Assembly: GCA_937883885.1 (NCBI GenBank)
Contig: CAKZXL010000897.1
Span: 1 to 28,740, forward strand
DNA: 28,740 bases
Reading direction: 5' to 3'
Source: an uncultured Aquincola sp.
GTDB taxonomy: Bacteria; Pseudomonadota; Gammaproteobacteria; Burkholderiales; Burkholderiaceae
The number at the start of each line of letters is the position of its first letter. The stretch's first letter is position 1. The position numbers were made by a program, and so were the translations under genes. Shown in pieces: positions 15,087 to 22,440 of this stretch. The notes under the pieces were generated by a model. The model was not told the origin of the DNA and made no database searches. It saw only the letters and a list, made by a program, of their open reading frames with translations.

Positions 15087-15093
15087 TTCATCC
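15087..15093 (+). repeat. TTCATCC spacer box (first of ten)
   Basis: The heptamer TTCATCC, often extended to ATTTCATCCACC or ATTCATCCACC, recurs in the spacers at 15087, 16384, 18169, 19142, 20675, 22375, 22797, 23562, 24728 and 25085. It lies 25-97 nt (commonly 64-80 nt) before a start codon, and in most cases a GC-rich hairpin separates it from the ribosome binding site. Only three other plus-strand copies turned up in my reading of the window, all within genes (about 8123, 14417 and 17522). Confidence 0.6.
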
Positions 15094-15158
15094 ACCGCCA
15101 GCGGGAGCTGCCATCCCGTCAGGGGCAGGGCCGCCTCGCTTCTTAAAGGAGTCCGTCC

Positions 15159-15371
15159 ATGTTCCAGCAAAGCTCGTTCGGCCACTTGGCCCTGATCTAC
15201 GCAGGCAAACACCTACCCCTCGAAGTGCTTCACAGCGCCGCCGGCCACTACATCGGTACGCGCGACATCGAAGGCCCCGTCTCCCGCGAGTCGGCCGAGT
15301 ACTTCCGCAGTTCGGCGGCAGCCCAGCGAGCCCTCGACCGAGGCGGCTGGACCCAGCTGCCCACCCCTTGA
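15159..15371 (+). CDS. Small conserved ICE protein (70 aa)
   Basis: A short gene with a strong ribosome binding site (AAAGGAG, 15146-15152) 6 nt before the ATG. The product is soluble, with an aromatic/aliphatic N-terminus (FGHLALIYAGKHLPLEVLHS) and a helical C-terminus (SAEYFRSSAAAQRALDRGG). I do not recognise a family. It is the first gene after structured leader copy 3 and is followed after 23 nt by the next gene, so the two are almost certainly co-transcribed. Confidence 0.75.
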   Translation: MFQQSSFGHLALIYAGKHLPLEVLHSAAGHYIGTRDIEGPVSRESAEYFRSSAAAQRALDRGGWTQLPTP

Positions 15372-15394
15372 TCCCCATCCATGAGGAGACCGTC

Positions 15395-15787
15395 ATGAAT
15401 CAGCTTCTACCAACCGACGTCGTCGATCAGATCATGCGTGAAACGCGCCATTTCGAGCGTGCGCCCGAGGCCTTTTTCGAGGCTTGGAAACGCGGTGCGG
15501 AAATCGCCGGGCCCGAGTGGTTTGGCGATGGCACCCGCGAAGGCCTGCGCCGTGCCGCCAGCAAGTGGGACTTGCGTCCGAACCTGCTGGAACTCAACGA
15601 CGCCCTGGGCGTTTTGAGCGGCGGACAGCGCATGTTCCTGTCCGCGATGGTGAGCTTCTACAACTCGCGCGAGGGCGCCGCGATGCTCAAGCGCTGCGGC
15701 TTCGAGGGGCTTTCCGACCTCGGTGGCCTGGATCTGGAGCGGCGTCAGGTGATCGCCGATCTGGTACTCAACTACAGCGGCTGGTAG
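15395..15787 (+). CDS. Conserved ICE protein of unknown function (130 aa)
   Basis: All-helical by eye: VDQIMRETRHFERAPEAFFEAW, REGLRRAASKW, LLELNDALGVLSGGQRMFLSAM, AAMLKRCGF and LERRQVIADLVLNYSGW, with little low-complexity sequence. No catalytic motif, signal peptide or membrane segment. GAGGAGA (15383-15389) gives the start. The function is not known to me; the compact helical make-up would suit a small DNA- or protein-binding factor, which is only a guess. Second gene of the unit 15159-17974. Confidence 0.82.
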   Translation: MNQLLPTDVVDQIMRETRHFERAPEAFFEAWKRGAEIAGPEWFGDGTREGLRRAASKWDLRPNLLELNDALGVLSGGQRMFLSAMVSFYNSREGAAMLKRCGFEGLSDLGGLDLERRQVIADLVLNYSGW

Positions 15788-15827
15788 GTCCGAACGACCG
15801 ACCACCGCCATTTTCTCAACCCCCAGC

Positions 15828-15861
15828 GAGGGACATCCGTCCCTTCGGGGCGGTGTCCCTC
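15828..15861 (+). promoter_or_regulatory. Intercistronic hairpin
   Basis: GAGGGACA (15828-15835) pairs with TGTCCCTC (15854-15861), enclosing a second stem CCGTCCC/GGGGCGG. It ends 24 nt before the next start codon and has no T-run. It is one of the GC hairpins found before most genes in this block and may control translation or RNA decay. Confidence 0.55.
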
Positions 15862-15884
15862 CATTCTTCCCACAGGAGCGACCC

Positions 15885-16346
15885 ATGTCCCGAAATCCAT
15901 CCTTTGCCGTCGTCCTCGAAGGAGGCCTGGTGCAGGCCATCGTCGTGCAGGACTGGCCCGATCATCTCCCGCTGCCGCCATTCGCGGTAGTGGACTACGA
16001 CACCGAAGGCGCGGCCGACGACGAAATCGTCTGCTTCGACATCGGCAACTCCGAAGCCGAAGCCCTGTGCCGCAGCAACACCCCCACGGTGTTCGAGTCC
16101 TTGCCGGACGCGCTGTCACCACGGGTTGTGCTTGCCGCACTGGGCGAGCCCGTCCTGGATGACGCACCCGAACCGCTGGCGATCGCCCGCCGGGTGCGGC
16201 AGAACGTCCTCGATCTGGATGCCCGGATCAACACCAGCGAGCAGGCACCGACGGGCGACGACTACAACGCGCTCTACGTCCTGGCCAACTGCGGCCTGAT
16301 CGAACTGCTGAAGTCTCTGGGCGACCCCACCGACTTCGGCGAATAG
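15885..16346 (+). CDS. Conserved ICE protein of unknown function (153 aa)
   Basis: The N-terminal third looks like a small beta domain (FAVVLEGGLVQAIVVQDW, PPFAVVDYDTEGAADDEIVCF); the rest is helical (ALSPRVVLAALG, IARRVRQNVLDLDARI, YNALYVLANCGLIELLKSLG). The protein is acidic, soluble and without known motifs. Similar proteins occur in plasmids and ICEs near antirestriction-type genes, but I cannot tie this one to a function. AGGAG at 15874-15878 marks the start. Third gene of its unit. Confidence 0.82.
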   Translation: MSRNPSFAVVLEGGLVQAIVVQDWPDHLPLPPFAVVDYDTEGAADDEIVCFDIGNSEAEALCRSNTPTVFESLPDALSPRVVLAALGEPVLDDAPEPLAIARRVRQNVLDLDARINTSEQAPTGDDYNALYVLANCGLIELLKSLGDPTDFGE

Positions 16347-16447
16347 CGCTTTTCCCACCATTGCCCGAAGCCACGGTTTCGGGTTCATCCCCGCGGATGC
16401 CATGTCCGCAGGGGCTGGCTCCGCATCACCAACCAGGAGCCACCCCC

Positions 16448-17110
16448 ATGGCAAACAACTACTACGACGCCACCGGCGTCCTCGTTCTCGACCAAGTCAC
16501 CCCGGTGATTACCGCGCTGTTCGGCGGTTTGAAGCTGGATGCCTCATACCCCGGCAACGGCGAGGTCTACATCGCCCAGATTGCCGAAGACAGCGGCGCG
16601 CATTGGGACGATGTCTGCGAAGACCTCGTTGCACTGGCCCAGTCGCTGGGGCTGTCCGTGCCCAGCGAGGGCCCTCCCACGATGGACGACGTTCTGGCCG
16701 TGCTTTCCAGGCATTTCGGCACCGACCAGGACGAAGATCTGCAGCACCTGATCGAACACCATCGTTTCGAGGATGACTCGGATCTCGACGCGCTGTTCCT
16801 GATCGCCACGCGACTCGACGATGGTCACGGCCTCAAGGAGATTCGCTTCGAGGGTTGCTGGTATTGCAGCAAACCACGCCTCTTCAACTTCGGCGGTGAC
16901 GGTTCTTTCATCAGCCGCGAGTTCTCGGTCTTCGGTGCCTCCGGTCAGGTGCTCGATCTCGGCAACCGTATCCGGCAAGCCCTTCTGATTCAGAACCTGG
17001 AGGCTGCTGCCAATCTGTTCGCCCGGGAAACACAACGCCTGCTCGCCGGCATCACCGACGAAACGCAGCGCCGGCAATTGCAACACCGCCTGTCCGAGCT
17101 GTTGAGCTGA
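16448..17110 (+). CDS. Conserved ICE protein of unknown function (220 aa)
   Basis: The N-terminal half is acidic and helical (GAHWDDVCEDLVALAQSLG, MDDVLAVLSRHFGTDQDEDL). The central segment has a CWYCSKPRLFNFGG stretch, two cysteines in CxxC-like spacing without a second pair, so a complete zinc site is not visible. The C-terminus is a long helix (RIRQALLIQNLEAAANLFAR onward) with coiled-coil character. No catalytic motif is recognised. CAGGAG (16434-16439) precedes the ATG. The spacer before it has a TTCATCC box followed by a CCCCGCGGA/TCCGCAGGGG hairpin. Fourth gene of the unit. Confidence 0.82.
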   Translation: MANNYYDATGVLVLDQVTPVITALFGGLKLDASYPGNGEVYIAQIAEDSGAHWDDVCEDLVALAQSLGLSVPSEGPPTMDDVLAVLSRHFGTDQDEDLQHLIEHHRFEDDSDLDALFLIATRLDDGHGLKEIRFEGCWYCSKPRLFNFGGDGSFISREFSVFGASGQVLDLGNRIRQALLIQNLEAAANLFARETQRLLAGITDETQRRQLQHRLSELLS

Positions 17111-17230
17111 CAGGCCGCGATACGACGCTTGATCCATACCGGTGCCGCCTGCCGGCACCACTTCCTTTCCCACTGGGTCGATCCCCGGTGGGGGTTGGCC
17201 CTGCGTCACCCCTCACCGGAGAATCAAACC

Positions 17231-17974
17231 ATGGACCATTCATCCAATCCTTTCGCCCGCGGCTACTACGGTTTCGAGATTCGGCGCCTTGCCGTCATCA
17301 GCTACGACGAGCGCCACCCGCAAACCTTTCTGCCGCTGCATCCATCGCAGGCTCATCTACCCGATGAAAAGGTGGCGTACCAAGCGTGCATCTTCAACGA
17401 TGATTTCGTGCTGATCACCGAAGGCCAAACGGTGCCCGCCGAACTCGATGCCTTGTGCGGCGGCAGCGGCGCCGTGCAGGCCGTGTACCACAGCATCTAT
17501 GGCCGAACCCTCGATAGAGGCTTCATCCATGTGGGCGACAGCTACACACTGGAATATGCCCAAGCGGTGGTGCGCAATCTGCAGTTCGAGACGGGCTTCT
17601 ACAGCCGTGCCTGGGAGATCAGCACGGCCCACATCACCGAAGCATCGGGCCGCTACCTGTGCGAACTGGCGGATATCGCCACACCGAGCGGGTTCCTGTT
17701 CGTCGCCTTTCGCATCCCGTACAGCCCAGCCATCGGCGTCAAGCTGATCGCCACACCCTGGACGGATGAGAACCTGATGCACGTCGAAGGCATCACCGCC
17801 GAGCAACTGCGCCGGGAGCACCTGTCCAAGGGCATGCCCGAGGATCTGGCCGACGTACTGGCGCTGGCCGGACAGGCTGACGTCAGGGTGCTGGTATTCG
17901 ATGCTGATGCCAACGAGCTGGACGGTCTGACCGTCTTCGAGGAAGAGGACGACACCCCCTCTGTGGACACCTGA
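17231..17974 (+). CDS. Conserved ICE protein, possibly DUF5983-like (247 aa)
   Basis: A soluble, acidic protein. The segment AWEISTAHITEASGRYLCEL at about 132-151 resembles the 'ISTAHIT' block that I associate with DUF5983 proteins of mobile elements; this is a weak memory match and the family function is unknown. The N-terminal part (GYYGFEIRRLAVISYDE) and the C-terminal acidic tail (FEEEDDTPSVDT) show no motif. The ribosome binding site is CCGGAG (17217-17222). Last gene of its unit; a terminator starts 18 nt downstream. Confidence 0.82.
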   Translation: MDHSSNPFARGYYGFEIRRLAVISYDERHPQTFLPLHPSQAHLPDEKVAYQACIFNDDFVLITEGQTVPAELDALCGGSGAVQAVYHSIYGRTLDRGFIHVGDSYTLEYAQAVVRNLQFETGFYSRAWEISTAHITEASGRYLCELADIATPSGFLFVAFRIPYSPAIGVKLIATPWTDENLMHVEGITAEQLRREHLSKGMPEDLADVLALAGQADVRVLVFDADANELDGLTVFEEEDDTPSVDT

Positions 17975-17992
17975 CCAGTCATGTCCCCCCGA

Positions 17993-18016
17993 GCCCCTCC
18001 GATGAGGGGCTTTTTT
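17993..18016 (+). terminator. Intrinsic terminator
   Basis: GCCCCTC/GAGGGGC (17993-17999/18004-18010) around CGAT, then six T (18011-18016). It closes the five-gene unit that begins at 15159. Confidence 0.93.
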
Positions 18017-18097
18017 CTGCCTCGGGAATGCGGTGCAGGCCGGTTCGGTTTATCGCAGGCCGGGCCGGCCAGGCTCTGCCATCCTGCTGCCATGTTC

Positions 18098-18145
18098 GCT
18101 GGCGTAGCCGGCAACATCCCAGGCGGTCAAGGCCATCGAGACCGC
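18098..18145 (+). ncRNA. Structured leader copy 4 (partial)
   Basis: S1 GCTGGC/GCCGGC (18098-18103/18107-18112, one G-T pair) and S2 GCGGTC/GACCGC (18123-18128/18140-18145) are present in the same order and spacing as in the other copies, with several paired bases changed on both sides. S3 and S4 are not clear; a different hairpin TGGACGC/GCGTCCA follows at 18181-18197. It lies 81 nt after a terminator and upstream of the gene at 18266. Confidence 0.45.
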
Positions 18146-18213
18146 GGCATGCCGATCGCGTGCTGGCTTTCATCCTCTTCTGGACGCACCGCGTCCATCC
18201 AATCCACCCACTT

Positions 18214-18252
18214 GGGACAACCCGCCCCCTGTGGCCGGGAAGTCCCTTTTTT
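18214..18252 (+). terminator. Terminator-like hairpin abutting the ribosome binding site (attenuator candidate)
   Basis: GGGAC (18214-18218) pairs with GTCCC (18242-18246) and inside it CCCG (18221-18224) with CGGG (18236-18239), with a symmetric AA/AA internal loop. Six T (18247-18252) follow directly and then the CTGGAG site of the gene at 18266. A terminator this close to the gene it precedes should either stop transcripts before the gene or be relieved under some condition. Confidence 0.6.
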
Positions 18253-18265
18253 CTGGAGATTTCCC

Positions 18266-19078
18266 ATGGACCATCAACTCATTCGTCAACAACTCCCGAC
18301 GCTGGTTTCCGGCCATGTGCCGTCCAATGCCCGCGGCTTCAAGTTCGTCATCTTCGACGGTGAGCCCAAGGTATCGACGATGGGCTTCCATATCGATCCC
18401 AAGCCTTTTGAAGGCAAGGTCATCGCGAGCACAGACGAGGCCATTGTCGTCAAGACCGGACGCACCCAGTTCATGGTGCTCGACCGGTCGCGCGTGACCG
18501 AGGAACCCGACGAAGGTGCCAAGGTACAGGTCGAGCCTTATGCCAGACGCCGCTTCGACGGCTTGCGAGCGGATACCCCCGAGGAACGCACCGAGTACAC
18601 CCACGACGGCCAGCCCTACAAGCTGCAGACGTTCGTGCTCGGTTCGGCTCCGGCGAAACTGCCGGTCCCGCAGCCGCGCTGCCTGGAACTGCAGCAACTC
18701 ATCGAGCAGTTGGAAACGCTGCCGGCGCCCGACGGCTACCGGCGCATCACGCACCTGTTGGTCGATGCTGGCGCGTGCGACTTCACTTGGGTCGATCCAC
18801 TGCCCAAGGACATCATCGCCACGCCGCCGGCCATCAGTTTCAACGTGGTCACGGCGAAGTTCCAGGGGCGCGTCACCGTGCTGTACGAACGAGGCGACGA
18901 TCTCTATGCGGTGGAACTGCACCGCGACGGTGAGCTGGTGGAGCGCGTGGATGAGGTGTTCTTCGATGACCTCGGCAACACGTTGGAACGCCTGATCGAC
19001 GATGGCAGTTGGCGCCAGATTCGCGTCAGCACCGTGCAGAAGCCCGCACGGCGCAAGCCGCGGGCGGTATCCGCATGA
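18266..19078 (+). CDS. Conserved ICE protein of unknown function (270 aa)
   Basis: A soluble protein with three visible parts: a beta-rich N-terminus (FKFVIFDGEPKVSTMGFHI, FEGKVIASTDEAIVVKTG, QFMVLDRSRV) that may be a small barrel, a middle helix (CLELQQLIEQLETLP), and a C-terminal beta region (AISFNVVTAKFQGRVTVLYE, DLYAVELHRDGELVERVDEVFF). The tail is basic (KPARRKPRAVSA), fitting nucleic-acid contact. I do not recognise the family. It is preceded by leader copy 4, a TTCATCC box and an attenuator-like hairpin, so its expression looks heavily controlled. The ribosome binding site is GGAG (18255-18258). Confidence 0.83.
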   Translation: MDHQLIRQQLPTLVSGHVPSNARGFKFVIFDGEPKVSTMGFHIDPKPFEGKVIASTDEAIVVKTGRTQFMVLDRSRVTEEPDEGAKVQVEPYARRRFDGLRADTPEERTEYTHDGQPYKLQTFVLGSAPAKLPVPQPRCLELQQLIEQLETLPAPDGYRRITHLLVDAGACDFTWVDPLPKDIIATPPAISFNVVTAKFQGRVTVLYERGDDLYAVELHRDGELVERVDEVFFDDLGNTLERLIDDGSWRQIRVSTVQKPARRKPRAVSA

Positions 19079-19160
19079 CTGCGCGAAGCGGCTGAGTCCG
19101 TCGGCGGCATTTCGTCCTTTCCGCACCGCCTTGTCGGAGCATTCATCCACCACGGCACTT

Positions 19161-19195
19161 GCCCCGGAAACTGGCCTCGCGCCAGCTTCCGGGGC
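19161..19195 (+). promoter_or_regulatory. Long hairpin before a decayed gene
   Basis: GCCCCGGAA (19161-19169) pairs with TTCCGGGGC (19187-19195) and CTGGC (19171-19175) with GCCAG (19181-19185), giving a 14-bp stem with one A/C mismatch. A TTCATCC box is at 19142. The order box, hairpin, ribosome binding site and ATG (19222) matches that before intact genes of this block. Confidence 0.55.
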
Positions 19196-19221
19196 TGTGC
19201 CTATCTGCTGGGAAATATCTC

Positions 19222-19365
19222 ATGACCGTGTCGGCAGAACACTGAACCTGCCTCAGCCCCCCGGTTCCGCCGCGAGTGCGCACTTAGCTGGCCTGTTTTA
19301 CCGAACGCCAGGACGACCTGTCCGACCCTGCCGAAGAGACCATCGGCTGCTATTGCGGCGATTGA
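19222..19365 (+). pseudogene. Vestigial small gene with two internal stops
   Basis: An ATG at 19222 has a GGGAA site and a complete leader (box, hairpin), but the frame meets TGA after 7 codons and TAG at codon 22. It then continues as LACFTERQDDLSDPAEE followed by TIGCYCGD to a TGA at 19363-19365. The closing 25 residues look like real protein, with a CYC pair, and are in the same frame as the ATG. I read this as a former small gene that has decayed. No family recognised; the case rests on the leader layout and the frame agreement. Confidence 0.4.
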
Positions 19366-19436
19366 ATGCGGTCAGGCGACAGTACTCATTCCCGATGGTG
19401 TGCGAAGCCGCGCGGTGTGAGGCTTGCCCCATGCTT

Positions 19437-19541
19437 GCTGACGTTGTCAGCGACATGCCAGGCAACCATCGGTCTTCGAGGTTGCGGCGCGGCACCCGCC
19501 GCGTGACCGAGCCAGTTCGCAACGCATCCCTCCGTGCGAAC
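19437..19541 (+). ncRNA. Structured leader copy 5 (upstream of DUF3577)
   Basis: S1 GCTGAC/GTCAGC (19437-19442/19446-19451), S2 GCAACC/GGTTGC (19462-19467/19480-19485), S3 CGCGGC/GCCGCG (19488-19493/19498-19503) and S4 GTTCGC/GCGAAC (19515-19520/19536-19541) with a 15-nt loop containing CGCATC. S2 differs from copies 1-3 by a G-C to A-T exchange on both arms. The gene starts 130 nt further on. Confidence 0.65.
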
Positions 19542-19670
19542 GACCATCGGCTTGCCGGTGGTGGATGCACCTTCCTAGTCCATTCGCCTTATCAACCCAC
19601 CGCGGGGTTACGCACCCCCCGCGCAGTCGGGTCCGGTGTGTCTCCGCTTCATTCCCATTGGAGATTCACC

Positions 19671-20585
19671 ATGACCAATACGACTTCCAACGCGAAGAGC
19701 TACTTCGATCTTCACACCGAGGGCTACGCCCGCTTGCAGCGTGTCCGGGAGGTTCCTGTCCGTGGTGGCCGCCGTGCGCAGCCGTTCCTGGCTTGCACTG
19801 TCGCCGCACTCGTCGGGTCCGCCAAAGACCCCGTCACCCGCTACTTCGACGTCAAAGTCTCCGGTGCCGACGCCAAGAAATTGGTCGAGAGTTACATCGG
19901 CGTCGATGACCCGAGGCAGCGTCCGCTGGTCAAGTTCCGGATCGGCGATCTCTGGGGCGATGCCTTCATGCGCACCAGCGGCGACCGCAAGAATCAGCCG
20001 GCGGCCAGTCTCAAGGGCCGACTGTTGAAAGCCGAACTGATCGATCGTGCCGAACTGGCGCAGATCGAGCAGTACGAGCTGATCACCCGGGGTATCGGTT
20101 ATCTCAACCGTCCGCGCGAGGTTACGCCGAAGGATGGCGATCCGTTCCTGTCGTGCTCCATCGGGGCGCTGGCCGGCCCGGTCGATGAGCCGGATTACCG
20201 GTACATCAACACCATCGTCGCCACTGCGGACGCCCAGCATCTGGTGCGCCGCTGCGTACAGGCCATCGAGGCCGAGCGCAAGGTGCTGATCGCCTTCCGT
20301 CTCAACGACATGAAGGCCGATGCGTACCTCCGCACCAAGGGCGAGCGTGCCGGCGAACCGGCGGCGAGCCTGGAATCCAAGCTGATCCACATCGGCCTGA
20401 TCAAGATCGATGGCCAGCAGGTCTTTCCGGCCGCCGCACCGGCGCCCGTTTCCGAGGACGCTGCGGCGACCGAGGATGCGGATACCGCCGATGGCACCGT
20501 CGAGGCGCCGACCGCCGAGTCCGTTCAGGACGAACCCGTGCCGGCACCCGAGGCCGAGGAACCCGCACTCGCGGCTTCCTTCTGA
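19671..20585 (+). CDS. DUF3577 (STY4534-type) ICE protein with duplicated domain
   Basis: 304 aa. The DUF3577 pattern occurs twice. Residues 11-126 run YFDLHTEGYARLQRVREV, PFLACTVAALVG, TRYFDVKVSGADAKKLVE, VKFRIGDLWGDAFMRT, then AASLKGRLLKAELI. Residues 135-246 run YELITRGIGYLNRPREV, PFLSCSIGALAG, YRYINTIVATADAQHLVR, IAFRLNDMKADAYLRT, then AASLESKLIHIGLI. The last 50 residues are Ala/Glu/Pro-rich and probably disordered. Function is unknown; the family is a core marker of this ICE class. The alternating beta strands and short loops would suit an OB-like nucleic-acid-binding domain, which is inference. The ATG at 19671 follows TTGGAG. Confidence 0.88.
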   Translation: MTNTTSNAKSYFDLHTEGYARLQRVREVPVRGGRRAQPFLACTVAALVGSAKDPVTRYFDVKVSGADAKKLVESYIGVDDPRQRPLVKFRIGDLWGDAFMRTSGDRKNQPAASLKGRLLKAELIDRAELAQIEQYELITRGIGYLNRPREVTPKDGDPFLSCSIGALAGPVDEPDYRYINTIVATADAQHLVRRCVQAIEAERKVLIAFRLNDMKADAYLRTKGERAGEPAASLESKLIHIGLIKIDGQQVFPAAAPAPVSEDAAATEDADTADGTVEAPTAESVQDEPVPAPEAEEPALAASF

Positions 20586-20594
20586 TCCACCCCC

Positions 20595-20619
20595 GCAAGG
20601 CCCCATTCCGGGGTCTTGC
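20595..20619 (+). terminator. Probable terminator after DUF3577
   Basis: GCAAGGCCCC (20595-20604) pairs with GGGGTCTTGC (20610-20619) with one G-T pair around ATTCC; a poor T stretch (TTCTTAT) follows. It begins 10 nt after the stop codon. Confidence 0.6.
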
Positions 20620-20738
20620 TTCTTATCCCCAACCTGCCTGCAGGCCACTGACGTGGCGCGTGGGCGTTCGTCTTTTCATCCCCGCAGTCCGTTCCGCACC
20701 GTGCGGATTCGGCTGCATAACAATCCCAGGAGAATGCC

Positions 20739-21566
20739 ATGTCTCTCGCATCCCGTTTCGCACCGCGCTCACCGGTACTGCGCTCGGACCGTCCTCTGTT
20801 GGACGACCAGATTCGCGCCGTGGTGCCGTCGATCTTTGCGGAAACACCGCACGAAAGCCGTTCCCAGCGGTACAGCTACATCCCGACGGCCACCGTGCTG
20901 TCGGAACTTCGTCAGGAGGGATTCCTGCCCTTCATGGTGTGCCAAACACGTGTCCGCAACGAGGACCGCCGCGAGTACACCAAACACCTGATCCGCCTTC
21001 GCCACGCCAGCCAGATCAATGGCGACGAAGCCAACGAGATCATCTTGTTGAACTCGCACGATGGCACCAGCAGCTATCAGATGCTGGCAGGTCAGTTTCG
21101 ATTCGTCTGCCAGAACGGGCTGGTCTGCGGCGACACGTTCGCGGACATCCGCGTGCCTCACAAGGGCGATGTCGCGGGCCAGGTCATCGAAGGTGCCTAC
21201 GAAGTCCTGAAAGGCTTCGAGCGGGTGCAGGAAGCGCGCGAGAGCATGCGCGCGATCACGCTGGAGGCTGGGGAGGACGACGTTTTCGCCCGTTCGGCCC
21301 TGGCGCTCAAGTACGACGATCCGGACAAGCCCGCGCCTGTCACGGAGAGTCAGTTGTTGGTTCCCAGACGCTGGGACGATCGCAAGAGCGACCTCTGGTC
21401 GATCTTCAACCGCGTCCAGGAAAACCTCGTCAAGGGAGGGCTGACCGGACGCACTGCGAACGGCCGCCGCCAGCGTACCCGCCCTGTACAGGGTATCGAT
21501 CAGAACCTGCGCCTGAACCGCGCCCTCTGGATGCTCGCCGAAGGCATGCGCCAGTTGAAGTCCTGA
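20739..21566 (+). CDS. DUF932 family protein
   Basis: 275 aa with the DUF932 (phage/plasmid-like protein) signature: RYSYIPTATVLSELRQEGF, LIRLRHASQINGDEANEI, ILLNSHDGTSSYQMLAGQFR, FVCQNGLVCGDTFADIRVPH. The family is widespread on phages, plasmids and ICEs; no activity is established. The conserved NG-LVC core and basic C-terminus (TANGRRQRTRPVQG) suggest nucleic-acid contact, which is inference. AGGAG (20729-20733) precedes the ATG, and a TTCATCC box lies 64 nt upstream. It is followed by its own terminator. Confidence 0.9.
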   Translation: MSLASRFAPRSPVLRSDRPLLDDQIRAVVPSIFAETPHESRSQRYSYIPTATVLSELRQEGFLPFMVCQTRVRNEDRREYTKHLIRLRHASQINGDEANEIILLNSHDGTSSYQMLAGQFRFVCQNGLVCGDTFADIRVPHKGDVAGQVIEGAYEVLKGFERVQEARESMRAITLEAGEDDVFARSALALKYDDPDKPAPVTESQLLVPRRWDDRKSDLWSIFNRVQENLVKGGLTGRTANGRRQRTRPVQGIDQNLRLNRALWMLAEGMRQLKS

Positions 21567-21576
21567 GCCACTACTC

Positions 21577-21606
21577 GGACCTCGCCCGTCAGGGCGGGTC
21601 CATTTT
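21577..21606 (+). terminator. Intrinsic terminator after DUF932
   Basis: GGACC/GGTCC (21577-21581/21597-21601) and CGCCC/GGGCG (21583-21587/21592-21596) form a stem with one bulged T and a 4-nt loop; ATTTTCTTCC follows. Confidence 0.75.
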
Positions 21607-21664
21607 CTTCCTGACCCGTTGCGCGCCGCGCAAGACGGTTCCATTCATCACAAGGAGATATGCC

Positions 21665-22351
21665 ATGGCTACAGCAGCCGTTCAATCCGATCCGCCCCTC
21701 ATCGTCCGCGGCCAACTCGCCATCCGCACCATCCCGGGCCGCAACGGTCGGTTCACGGTCGGTCGCCTCACGACCCGCCTTGGACTGTTCCATGTGAAAG
21801 ACCCGGAACTGGAGCAGTACCCCGAAGGGAAGTACGACGGTGAGTTCGTCATCCGCTACATCTATCCGAAGGCCTATCCGGTTGGCGATGGCATGCGCTT
21901 TGAAATCCGCGCCAACCTGGACGGCATGACCCTGTCGGGCATCGACAAGCTGAGCAAGGCCGAGGCTCGCGCCTTCGCCGCACAGGACGTCGATCCGCTC
22001 GATGAAGAGCTGGGCACGCCACCGGCGACAACGCCGGCAACAGCCGAGAAATCCAAGTCCCGGTCCAAGCCGGAGCCTGCGCCCGTGCAGGCATCGAAGG
22101 ACCCGCTGGTCGATACCACGCCATTCGGCGTCGATACGCCGTCCGCCACCGTGGCCGCTTCGGATAGTCCCGAGAGCGACGACGCGGCGCTGTTCGGCAT
22201 TCTCTGGCCGTTGGAAGAGTCGGTGAAACTTGACTCGACCATCGATCGCCGCACCCTGCGTCTGCAGATCGCGCGGCTCAACCAGTTGGGCTATGCCTTC
22301 GACGCCACGGCCCAGCAATGGAACCTGCAACTCGAACCGCAGGCTGCCTGA
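21665..22351 (+). CDS. DUF3275 family protein
   Basis: 228 aa. Residues about 10-90 are the DUF3275 part (LIVRGQLAIRTIPGRNGRF, TTRLGLFHVKDPELEQYPEGKYDGEFVIRYIYPKAYPV split over two blocks, then MRFEIRANLDGMTL). Residues about 115-175 are a Pro/Ser/Thr-rich linker, and the last 50 form a helical module (FGILWPLEESVKLDSTIDRR, TLRLQIARLNQLGYAFDATA). The function is unknown; the family travels with DUF932 and DUF3577 in this ICE class. AAGGAGAT (21653-21660) gives the start. It is the first gene after the DUF932 terminator and may start the unit running to the helicase gene. Confidence 0.86.
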   Translation: MATAAVQSDPPLIVRGQLAIRTIPGRNGRFTVGRLTTRLGLFHVKDPELEQYPEGKYDGEFVIRYIYPKAYPVGDGMRFEIRANLDGMTLSGIDKLSKAEARAFAAQDVDPLDEELGTPPATTPATAEKSKSRSKPEPAPVQASKDPLVDTTPFGVDTPSATVAASDSPESDDAALFGILWPLEESVKLDSTIDRRTLRLQIARLNQLGYAFDATAQQWNLQLEPQAA

Positions 22352-22440
22352 TCGTCCTGCCGCATCCGCGGCATTTCATCCACCCGCCGGGGCAGCCCCG
22401 ATGGGGAGGTTCCCGGCTATTTCAATCGAGGAGCTTCACC

